This document shows positions 12,486 to 22,539 of a DNA stretch of 64,000 nucleotides, in pieces. The translations under genes and the position numbers were made by a program. The DNA is from Stropharia rugosoannulata (Eukaryota > Basidiomycota > Agaricomycetes > Agaricales > Strophariaceae). Under the pieces are notes generated by a model that worked only from the letters and a program-made list of their open reading frames with translations, did not search any database and had not been told where the DNA came from. Location of the stretch: the NCBI GenBank assembly GCA_028532985.1, contig JANCIK010000001.1:4774001-4838000 (forward strand), given 5' to 3'. Position 1 is the first letter of the stretch; every line of letters starts with the position of its first letter.

Positions 12486-13505
12486 TCAATCGTAGGACAT
12501 TCTAGAAAATTCCACAAAGAAGATGGACGGTATATACTCGCGGGATGCGTCCATGTAGAATTTGACGGGATCCACTGGACTACTGACATACGTACAAATT
12601 GAATTGCAGCGGTTTTTCCGATCCCGACTCCGACATTCGTGTTCTGATGATATAAAACCGATTGAGGTGCATGTTTGTCTGCAATTTGTACAGTTATGAC
12701 GGTCGTTGTCGGGGGACGGGGGCTCTTTCAATCTGACTTTTTCGCGAAGACAGAATACTCGCGCAATAGTAAAACCGTCAAGTCCTTTCTCAGCAAGTTT
12801 CTCGACATCTGGAATGTCTGTCTGAGCAGCAAGAGAAGCGTAGCCATCTATGAGCCATTGCCTGACCTCGTACTTTTTCCCAAGCAGTATGCTGTCATAC
12901 ACTTCCTTGGTAGAAAGAAGTGGGGAGATATAGGCAATGGCCCGCTCGCGGATCTTTGAGTGTCTCTGTTAGCAAACCATACACCAGCACTCTGAATGGT
13001 AGATACCTCAGTAAAGTTCCACATTTTGGCTAGATGTAAAGCGCCAACCCATTCATCATATGTCAACGGTGTCCGAGTGCTAGATACAGAGGATATGTTA
13101 CAGCTTATAGCCTTTTGCGGAAATACTACTTACAAAGGATACATAGCTCGCAAAAGGCCCCGAAAATGGCCCACAGATATACCTGCGAGATTTAAGGGGG
13201 TTTCAATGCTGGTCCCTTCAACGGTAGACGAATCTGTGTCTGAAGGGAGGGGGCATTCATACATGTCCTTGAATGCCGAGCCCTCGACCATAAAGCCTTG
13301 CTTAGGTACACGGAACAGTGTGTTTTCAACCTACTCAAGTACGACGGTCAACACTCCTCTTTGTGAAAGCATATCGGTATACCTGAATGACGATGATATC
13401 AAAGAAGTAGCTTTCGTCCTTCGCAACTGAGTCAGGCGTGCCCTGATTTGCATTCATTAGCTCTGGTCCTTTAACACTATCTGGGACGTCAACGAAGTCT
13501 TCCAT
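12486..13505 (-). CDS. BTB/POZ domain protein
   Basis: Member of the large Agaricomycete family of lone BTB proteins, probably substrate adaptors or scaffolds; the specific role is unknown. Four exons (13505-13383, 13330-13134, 13079-13007, 12953-12486) total 861 nt, 286 aa. The BTB fold is visible: SYFFDIIVIQ, VENTLFRVPKQGFMVEGSAFKDMY, PLNLAGISVGHFRGLLRAMYPF, then the helical back half with YDEWVGALHLAKMWNF and IRERAIAYISPLL, and the family tail YEVRQWLIDGYASLA ... GFTIARVFCLREKV. The start MEDFVDVPD is the first Met in frame with exon 1. The C-terminal stretch after residue 240 (Cys-rich, starting DNDRHNC) does not look like the family and could hide a further intron. It faces the dehydrogenase gene tail to head. 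Confidence 0.85.
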
Positions 13506-13703
13506 GTTATCTATACAAGAGGTAGTGAAGTGAACGGGGTCAAGGATGTATGGGCGCTTATTAGAACACTATCGATTGAACTTAATCGGGTGCTTTTACG
13601 TAATGTATGCATATTTAGGTGGACGAGGCTGGATGAGGCGGCCTGAATTTGCATCTTAAAGAGCGAGAGTGCTTCATACCCTACTTCAGTATCCATGGCA
13701 TGC

Positions 13704-15002
13704 CTAGCTCTCGTACTCATAAAATCCTTTGCCGTTCTTCCTGCCATACCATTGAGCGTCCACCATGCGCTCAAGAAGAACACTGGGCCGGTACTTCGAG
13801 TCCCTGGTACCCTCGTATAGTGTCTGTTGGATGGCTAGACAGGTATCCAATCCGATGCTGAGAAGTAAATAAAAAAATCAGTCGCAAGAAGCATGTCGTA
13901 TTTGACAATACATACAAGTCAGCTAGTGCGGATATCAGCATACATTCTTCAGATAGGAAGAAAAGTGCTTACCGAGTTGGAGAGGCCCCATTGGGTGGTT
14001 CATCCCCAGTCTAAGTGTAGTATCGATGTCTTCCCGAGTCGCTGTCCCTTTCTCTAAGCACATAATTGCCTGGAAAACAGTTGATGTAGTTGCACCCTTA
14101 CAAAAAAAGAGTCAACAAACCTCGTTGATAAATGGCATTAGAAGTGCATTAGACACGAAACCTGGGACGTCTTTGGATACTGTGACCTCTACAAAGAGTG
14201 TAAGATTTAACACATGACATGGATATGGTGATTTGAGACGCACCCTTCCCGCAAGCAACAGCGAAGGCACGAGCTCGTTCAAGCGTGTCTGTCGAAGTTT
14301 GCAAAGCCGAAATAAGTTCCACTAGTTTCTGAAATTAGGGTATGGTGAATCTCAGTCTTGAGGTGGTCTATAAGGGACGAACCATCACGGGGACAGGATT
14401 GAAAAAGTGCAGCCCTGTAGATATGTTGAACATCATGTTGAACAGAACCAATGAAGCGTAGCGCATTCACCTACAACGCGTGATGCGCTCTTCTTTCCTT
14501 CTTCACTTGTCGGATTCACGCCACTAGGAACTGATGCTGCAGCGATCTTAGTTATGCTAATCGAACTCGTATTTGTGGCGAGGATGGTATCTGGGCGCAG
14601 CTCTGCTGCGAAAGATCCGAAAATGGATTGTTTGAGAGCTAAGTTCTCGGAAACAGCCTAATGAGAAGAGGAGTAAGGTCCGTACTGTTCCGCAGGGAGT
14701 AGAACGTGACATACCTCGACGACCATGTCGACGTCCCGCAGGCCCTTAATTCCTTTGTCAGTCCCCACTACAGTGATCCTTTCCCGTGCGTCTTTGGCCT
14801 CATCGTTGGTAAGTCTCCCCTTTGACACGTCCTTCGCCAAAAGCTTGTCGACAAGGGAAAGTCCCTTCGTTACTTGTTCTGCAGACCGGTCGTGGAGAAG
14901 AACGGGCACTTTGGCGCGGAGAGCAGAGACGAGCGCGATTCCGGTGCCCATTTGACCAGCACCCAAAACACCTAGCGTTCGGATTCTATGTGCGACGCTC
15001 AT
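13704..15002 (-). CDS. 3-hydroxyacyl-CoA (3-hydroxybutyryl-CoA) dehydrogenase
   Basis: NAD-dependent oxidation of 3-hydroxyacyl-CoA to 3-ketoacyl-CoA, a beta-oxidation step. Eight exons (15002-14715, 14657-14471, 14414-14383, 14328-14244, 14188-14121, 14069-13973, 13922-13916, 13857-13704) sum to 918 nt, 305 aa. The Rossmann NAD motif is [36 protein letters not shown] with the catalytic His, and [18 protein letters not shown] follow. The second domain reads [21 protein letters not shown] and the end GKGFYEYES. Exon 7 is only 7 nt long and supplies the A-D-F junction residues; without it the frame breaks. A longer start at 15071 would add 23 residues and might give a targeting peptide, but MSVAHRIRT fits the usual start. 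Confidence 0.93.
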
Positions 15003-17517
15003 ATCTACGACGACTGTGGCCAATGGTATAGATAGTTTGGATTGCTGAATGAAGACGAGTTCGCGACTCAATGCGGGGAGCTGGTACTTGCCGGCCGCGA
15101 GCCATGTTCTGCCATGTGATTCACGCAGCGTGAGAATTTATGATCGGACCGCTGTGAGCGTTGAATCAGTACAAGCCCAATACAAGCCTAGTACTACTCA
15201 AGGAGGTCCCAGCACGACTGACAGATATACTCTGATATCTGTCTTTTATGAGGTATTTGTGAGGTATATGTGAATAGTCATAAATTGGCCTTACTAAACT
15301 TTGACTAAACTGCAGGACAAGCATCATCTGAAGTGAGAGCTTGGCTATCCATGTGATATTAGCTACTAAGTAATATAGCTGACTGGCAGATCCCGTCGCC
15401 TTCAAGTAACACGAATTTGTAATCCTTTGAGGACAGGATAGCGGTTACTAGGAGCACCATTTCATGCCTTTCATAAACTTACAACACTCTATACTAAGAC
15501 TCAGTCCATGAGCAAGGATAAATTGCAATGTCTCGTCTGCGAGACCAAATAAGACAGTCACAGTAGGCAGCGCTTCCATTACAACCTGTATGTAGATCAC
15601 ATTTACAAAAAAACACTCGTTGAATATTCTACATATACACATCCGATTCGAATAAAATGCTGCAGCAAGTTCTGATCAATTTTCTTTTTTCCCCGGGACT
15701 CCCCGTTACGAATTAAGAAGGTGCAGTGGGGCGCAGTTTTCTTCACCCCGAGGGATAGTCTGGGATAGTCTAGACGTACAGTCCGTGTATCGGAAATTGC
15801 GCCGCCGAGTCATTACACACTCCAAGGATTAGTTTGCAGAGCAACCCAATGACTCTGTTATAAATCTGAGTGTATTACCATGCATGATCGAAGAGCTGAC
15901 TACGTTTATTACGTTTCAAAGATGTAAATCTGAGGGTAAAACTTAAAAGAATGGGAACATTGTGCCATTATAACGCGCTGGTCTCTTTCGATGGGTAGCC
16001 AGCCGCGCACTTCGGAGGCTGGTCGTCATATCCTATCATATTACAGGACTATGTAGCTCAGGCTACAACTCGAGAAGAGCATTGGAACTTATGCGAACCG
16101 CCCTTTAAAAATTTGCCGGATTGACGCTCCAGAGTCAAGTCATGGTTCCTGTGGTTGATTCAAATCTAGGGTCTACGAGAAAACATAGCTTTTTTACTGA
16201 GTGTAGAATGCAGTTACGTCTTGGCACATCTTCAGCTTGAGACGAATAAATTCACTTTGTACAAGGCTTTTAGCTGGTTGTACGTGGAGGAGACTTGCAT
16301 ACATGACTCCACAGAGACACAGATCAACGGTAAAAGTCTTTCCGTCGACATCCGCTAATAGCGGCTGATTGAGTTGGCTTTAACTACGTAATAGCCTAGT
16401 GATCTATTTTTGTCGAACAGTAGTGCCATCTTGCATCAGCTTGCATCATTGCACCTGCTTTGAGCAGATGTTCGGTCATGTTCAAAAACAGTAACACCGC
16501 CAATAAGACAGAACATTTTTAGTGCCTCTCCAGCTAACAATTGGTATACTAACAGTGTTTAGTAAATATTTCTGCCCAGTCTGAGGTGGTCGTAGTATGG
16601 GGTGATACGGTAATGGAATGTCTGGATCTGAGCGCGGCTGAGTTCTACGCAAATATTCAAGGCGAAGGTCACATGCACAAAAAAAAAATCACGTTTCAGT
16701 CTTTTGAAAGCGGTTACATTTTTCTAGTCGTTTTAAGGGTCTGTATCGTGCAACTATTATGCTCCATTGGCTCCTCGTGTGCGCGCCCATGGCGCGGTAA
16801 ATTACATAAGGCTCTATACGGCGTTATGTATTTTTAATATATTGCTCGATTAGAGGTACTGAGTCGGTTAAAGATCGGCGCAGATCCTCGCGCATCAAAT
16901 AATGATGATGATGCATCATGATCATTCCGTTTGTACCTACACAGCACAGGTGCCTACGTTCAAGTTCTAGATTAGAGCGCCTTGTACTCGGGTAATCCGT
17001 ACTGTCATTGATTCTGCTTTCAGTCTCGAGTCAGTGAGGGCAAAAAAACAACACGTTTATGTACTAAATTCCGAGAGTTACAGTGTCGATCCTACGGCAT
17101 ATCATACTGTGTCCAATAAAAAATGCGGAATCAGTATGCCTGTACAAAGGAAATCTCTGTCTCCATTATTACACTGGCTCAGCGCTCAGCGCCAACCACC
17201 TGGGATACCTTGGCAACGTTTTGTACGGTACTATCCCTTATTATCCTGTGCCGGGTTCTAGATAATTCGCGGCCAAACGAGTCACAGCGTGGCACGCTGT
17301 GGCAAAGTGTCGGTCTCAAGGTACATTGAACCGATTATGCCAACTTGTGGCGTTAATCAACTGTTTCATGCATGGTCCAACTGAATGGCCAAGTGACAAG
17401 ATAGGAGCAGATATGGCCGATTATACTTTACGGCATAGCATTGGGGCGTCCGAGATTCCACTTGCGCAATCTTGACTTTCTGGAGCTCGGGCGGGAGGAA
17501 TCCTGTCCATCTTGCGG
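15003..17517. other. Intergenic, no supported gene
   Basis: 2.5 kb of AT-rich sequence with only short frames lacking motifs. A small trinucleotide run and palindrome (gatgatgatgcatcatgatc) lies near 16905. Nothing resembling a gene or a transposon end was recognised. Confidence 0.4.
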
Positions 17518-17524
17518 TATAAAA
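17518..17524 (+). promoter_or_regulatory. TATA box of the kinase-like secreted protein gene
   Basis: TATAAAA in a GC-richer context (gcggtataaaaggtg), 83 bp upstream of the ATG at 17607. Spacing and sequence fit a strong core promoter. Confidence 0.55.
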
Positions 17525-17606
17525 GGTGAACGATTTGGGTCAGAATTCTTCAGGCTGGCCCTCTCATCTACTCCCTGGTGGACATTCTCTATTACCTACT
17601 TTCGCA

Positions 17607-18362
17607 ATGAACCAACGACTTGTGTCCCTCCTCTTCGCATTCCTGTGCGCTTTGATTTATTCTACTCAAGGCGCCCCAGTCCCGACACCCCCAGTACGTT
17701 ATCTTTACTCATCATTGGAAATATATTCATGGTGTTCCTTCGCATTAGCACCCCACCCATGGCTATACTAGCGTCAATCATATGCTTAGTGATCATGGAT
17801 TCCACCAGAATCACATAGGCGAAGGCCAGGCTGGTACCGTCCACCAGCTTAAGCATCCCTTCAACGGCCATAACGCGGTCGTCAAAATTGTCGACAAGGT
17901 TGCGGTCCCCACTGCAGGGAATACCGTCAATGAAGCGCATAACGCAGCTCATGCCCACCAGCTACTGGGCTGGGGTCACGATACGAGCCACGGACGTGAT
18001 ACCCACTACCTCGTAATGAAGAACATGGGTGTCAAGGCTGAACATACAGGATTACCACAACACAAGATCGATTCGCTCAACCACGAGGCTGAGCACCGTT
18101 ACGAACACGACTTGGGCATTAAGAATAGGTGAGCATGACTTCGTAGAGCAACGTTCATGGTGACTGATATAGGACGAACAGGGATAGGAATGGTGGGAAC
18201 TTTGTCTATCACCAGAACAATCACGAGGGGAAGTGGCAGGCCGAAGTTGTAGACTGGACTCGGGCTGAGCACAACCACGGCCACATCCCAGGCCTTGCTC
18301 CCGAGAATGTCGTGAAACCTCATGGAAGCGGTCGCCTCTGCCCTTCCTGCACCATACAGTAG
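17607..18362 (+). CDS. Secreted His-rich protein with protein-kinase-like motifs
   Basis: Three exons (17607-17693, 17749-18128, 18173-18362) total 657 nt, 218 aa. Exon 1 encodes exactly the signal peptide (MNQRLVSLLFAFLCALIYSTQG) plus APVPTPP, then a phase-0 intron. The mature part is about 190 residues and rich in His. It shows a glycine loop GEGQAGTV (residues 53-60), a beta-3 lysine in AVVKIV (K75), a candidate alpha-C glutamate in NEAH (E91), a hinge-like HYLVMKNMG, a catalytic-loop-like DRNGGN (D160, N165) and a metal-site-like EVVDWTRA (D183). Family knowledge: these are the conserved elements of the protein-kinase fold, with DWT in place of DFG. What it phosphorylates, or whether it is active, cannot be told. 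A TATA box lies 83 bp upstream of the ATG. I do not recognise a named family. Confidence 0.8.
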
Positions 18363-19704
18363 AGCATATATATTTCTGTATTGATAAGGCATTCTAAATT
18401 GAAAAAGCTCCTTAATCTCCTTAACAATTACATACCCGTAAACCGCTCGAGATATCCAGTGGCCTCACAAATGGTTCGTATCTCACGTTCGGTAGGCGCG
18501 TACTTGTTAAACTAGATCCCTGTCTCAATACCGTGACTTGAATAAGTCGATAAGGTTTGCGACACTTCAAAACACATTGGTTTACAGTGCTTTTCGAACT
18601 GCGTCAATCAAATCATCAAAGAAACTATTGAATACACACTTACATTAAAAATTATGGCAAAGACCGCATTGTTTGCCGATTAGACATGTACCATCAATTT
18701 TTTTTTCATTTCTGCATGTCTGGCCCAGGTAAGATATAGTAAAAGCTCTAGCGCTTCCCTTAAATAGCAGGGGAGATGCTTGTTTAATTGCCCAGTTTGA
18801 CTGCCGAAACGATGCCGCGAGAAACATGTTAAATGAATGATGACATTATGGCCTTGCTGAAAGTAAGGTTCCACACTGTCTAATTCTTATCCGTTTTGCA
18901 CATGTTTGTTCTCTCTTCTCTTATACACACAACCAAATACATCCACGACCCACCCCATCCTAATTCCTTCGAAAATCGCTCCGTTTTGTACTTGTTTGTC
19001 TATAGCCTATACGCTACACAGATGTAATTTATGTAATCGTTCTACGTCCGTTTCCCACTCTGTCACTTCCGCGTTGTAAGCCTCTGTCATTCCCGTCCTC
19101 GCTCCCTCCAAGATCCCGTCCTCCATCGTTGCGCTTTGTTTACTTCACTGGTGGAACTCGCCATGCTCGTATTTCTCTCTTGTTCGTTGGTTTAGCTTCT
19201 CTAACCTCTCCATGTCTTTGTGTAGGTCTTCCGATGGATGATTCTGGAACAACTTTTTGTCGAATTCCCGCAGCAATCGAATTGTATCGCGTCCTCTACT
19301 CCGTGATAGTGCCACGTATACTCCGAATTGTCAGGTTGAAATAGAAACATTGCGGGAGGATATCCCAATGTTATCGCTCCATCTACAGGCTGACCCAGTT
19401 CCCCTTCTCTCTCGTCGAGTATAAATGTCTTTGGTGATGCCCCTTGTCTCATTCGCTACCTCCGCTTCCGTGCAAGTTTGTATTTAAGATAATTCTCACT
19501 CTTAACGTCGGCGCCTCCTTAAAATTCATGTAGTTATCTTGAATTATTTTTAAGGGTATCTGGACTTTAAATTTAAACTTATTTGTTTCTTTGCCCAAAA
19601 CAATCAGGAAGGCACTATCGCTGAAAGCGATACTTTATTGGTATCCATATCTGGTTGAAGTTTAAACATTTGGCTCCTGGAGGCTGGATGCGCAAAAACA
19701 AAAA
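18363..19704. other. Intergenic, no supported gene
   Basis: Pyrimidine-rich and AT-rich sequence between the kinase-like gene and the tRNA. Only short frames without motifs are present. Confidence 0.4.
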
Positions 19705-19778
19705 TGATTCGACCCAGGCTCGAACTGAGGACCTTCTGTGTGTTAGACAGATGCGATAACCAACTACGCCATCGAACC
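19705..19778 (-). tRNA. tRNA-Val (anticodon AAC)
   Basis: On the minus strand the sequence starts GGTTCGATGGCGTAGTTGG and folds completely. The acceptor pairs GGTTCGA with TCGAATC, followed by discriminator A. The D arm pairs GCG with CGC. The anticodon stem TCTGT/ACAGA encloses loop CTAACAC, giving anticodon AAC. The T arm CTCAG/CTGGG has the TTCGAGC loop. The length is 74 nt with no intron. The transcript is followed by a T run (ATTTTTGTTTTTG), the usual RNA polymerase III terminator. The A and B box positions are intact. Confidence 0.94.
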
Positions 19779-20670
19779 GATATGTGTTTCTCACGCTTTG
19801 CAGAACCATGTGTGTTAACTCTTCTTTGCTTCTAGGACGGTTGTCGAAAATATCCAAGTTCGCAAAATGGCAAAATCGTCGAGATTACTCGCATCGTCAC
19901 ACGCGCATGCACCACATCCAACGTTTTCGAGGAATTTCCATAGGTCGTTTGTTCTATCCCGAGCTATATTTTCTCTCCGCCGGCAACAATTATTGCATGA
20001 ACTCTATACTTATTGTTCCCCCATTAATTTGTACTGAGGAGCTTAGATCTGGTACAACAGAGATGCACGCAAGAATTGAAGATCAACTTCTTCAAATTTT
20101 ACAGGAGCCATTGTAATTATTACTGCAATATTATCGTGCCTGAGGATGGGCTGAATTGACACTGCATGTAGGCGTATGTAGGCGCGCTTTGCCCATGATC
20201 ACTACCCAAAGTATAAATTAACTGTGCAACATAACACCTCCATGGGATTATGTTGTAGATCCTCTAGACACACAACTAAGAGGGAGTGACTGCATCGAAC
20301 CAAACGTGACTGATGATCATTCGTATTTGATGTATGTTCAAGCCAGATTCGTCGGAATAGAAGGCGTCGATTCGCTCGCGTTGGCACATGGAACGTGTTC
20401 GTGGAACTTAAGACCAGCTGCAACGCGCTGGGATATATATCAGTAGAGCATATTTCATATTATATTATCGCATTCCATAAAAAGATGCAGACGTCATGCT
20501 GTATCCACACGCCCAGGCGGACGCAGATAGAATGCGTTCAATGACAGTGACCCAGGGGTACTTGGTGAAATATAAGCCTAACGGTATACGGTATACTTAG
20601 ATAGAACGAGTGAACGAAAGGGCGACCATGCAGGAGCGAGTTAAGGCTGTACTAGGCGCGGACGCGAAAA
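19779..20670. other. Intergenic region between tRNA-Val and ERD2
   Basis: About 900 bp with no gene visible beyond the presumed ERD2 3' UTR. A 110-codon plus-strand frame (19784-20116) overlaps the tRNA and has no motif. Confidence 0.4.
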
Positions 20671-21764
20671 TTATGCAGGAAGTTCGAACTTTTGGCCTTG
20701 CAATACTCTGGAAGAAAGGAAAAGACAATGTCAACAGGAAGAAGAGTACGGTCCATATGTAAAGAGTAACGCACTTTGTGAAGTAGACATAGAAGAAGTC
20801 TAGATATAGCCCTGTCTGAACAATTCCAGCTGTCACCGCTATGGGGTCTACCAGACCTTCCGTGAAGTACCTGGAAGAGCGCATTAGGTAAGTCAAGCGG
20901 AGACAAACAGACGACATGGTATATGATAGGAGGAATCCATGCAAGTCAAATAATGAATGGATGCTGAACGCGATACGTCCCCAGAGGAGAGGAGCGATGC
21001 AAATCTGTAACAGGTGTCACTCACCGATAAATCCAGTTCGGAATGTACAGGGCCCTGTAAGCTCCGAGTGCTGCCAAGTAATGCGTCGTGATAGTTTCCG
21101 CTTCGCCAGTACGCTGAAGCATGAACAATTGAGGAAGAATAGCCACTGCCTCGAGCCAGATGGAGAACGACCACATAATCTCGGAAAATGTGAATTTGTA
21201 GTTGAACAACAGGGCCAAGATCACAGATGGACCAAGTAGGTATTCAACGCGGAACGTGTCGATAGAGGGGTCGTGAGTTGGTCTGGGCGTCGAAGTGTAA
21301 CCTATGAGCAACTTTCGCGGCGGACATAATGGTCGCATACCTGTATTTGGTCTTCATAAGATAGAGTATGTAGCAGCTGCTTCCAATGAAGAAGAGTTTC
21401 ATGACGGAGTTGTACAACGAAACATAGCGGAAGAGGAGGTCCATGTAGCGGGCAACAAAGACGACCACGTAGAGCGCTTGCGTCCGGAAAGAGATACCTG
21501 AGGACATACACATTCAGAGGTCATACCAGGCGTGTAGGAAGGCTTCGGAGCGCGGCGGGATACGCAGGATGCAGGTACATACCTCGACATGATCGCGTCG
21601 TTTGTATCTTATGCAGCAGTATAAATATCGACGCCAGGTGTGACAAGTCGCCTAAATGTCCAAGTAGGCGGGTTGACAAAGGTCGGTGGGATTTCAAGAC
21701 ATTAGCAACGCCTAATGTCGCCACTGAGGCAGTATGGCGCACCGAGAAACCTGAAGATATTCAT
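20671..21764 (-). CDS. ERD2: ER lumen protein-retaining receptor (HDEL/KDEL receptor)
   Basis: Seven-helix Golgi/ER receptor that returns escaped ER proteins bearing a C-terminal HDEL-type signal. Six exons (21764-21743, 21651-21583, 21497-21341, 21282-21025, 20870-20775, 20707-20671) total 639 nt, 212 aa, the usual length. The tiny first exon codes MNIFRFLG and rejoins [16 protein letters not shown]. Later blocks are [68 protein letters not shown], the signature [33 protein letters not shown] and the C-terminal [11 protein letters not shown]. All junctions rejoin highly conserved residues, so both model and identity are certain. Confidence 0.97.
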
Positions 21765-22539
21765 CCTTCTCTTCGTAGCAACGTAGTTCTATTGTATAAT
21801 GAGATAAAGTGCGCTCCGGTGGATTGTTGATGAAGTACAAAGTGAATTGATCAAGGTCGTTTCTTGAATATGGCCACCCCGGAAAAAGGAGAACGGAAAA
21901 GGAAGAGGAGGAGGTGGGAGCGTGCAATCAGTGACGCTGCTTTGCGACGTGTTCCATTTGGATGACTAAGCAAACTTATGTAAGCACATGACGGCTTTTT
22001 CGTAACTACGGTCGTCCAGGTCGTCTTTACATACTTTTGCACTTCGAACTTCTAAGTAAACGATAACCGACCAGTGGTCTCTTATGGTGGCCCTTCCGGT
22101 GTTGGTGCCATGAATAGGCCTTCTACCTGCTGGTCGACTTCCCACTGCTTTGACATCCATGCGAAGGCTGCCTTGTTCAATTGACTCGCGTCTGATCAGG
22201 AAATCAATTGCACTTACTGTGAGATCCCATGGATGAGCTTATTTCACCCACTCTTTCAAGATTAATGAATATTCTAGGCACTCGGGGCTCGTGTCTTTTT
22301 TGAATGAATCGGTTCATGTTCATCCCCACTTTTCTCTTCGTTGCGATCTCTTGCAGCCGCTGTCGACGTACAGCATCCGTGCCTGTATGTCCCGTTATTC
22401 TGGCCAAAATTGCTCCCTTGGTGGACAAGTTGAGCTTTCTCTTCCTGCCGGGTCCAATTGGTTATTTATGGGAACCAGTTACTTGATATCTGTTTTGCAT
22501 AAAAAGTCTCGTATGTCCCCTTCTGGCACGACATCACCC
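21765..22539. other. Region upstream of ERD2 and esterase 1, with an unresolved minus-strand frame
   Basis: Between the divergent starts of ERD2 and the first esterase. A minus-strand frame at 22428-22204 (begins MSTKGAILARITGHTG, contains RQRLQEIATKRKVGMNMNRF) and another at 22160-21966 look compositionally coding, and a possible GT-AG pair could join them with a 46-nt intron. I recognise no family, and no stop-to-stop gene model is convincing. It may be a small gene or a remnant. Confidence 0.3.

Noticed and set aside
16900..16930. Short gat/atc trinucleotide palindrome
   Set aside because: Too short and simple to be more than chance low complexity.
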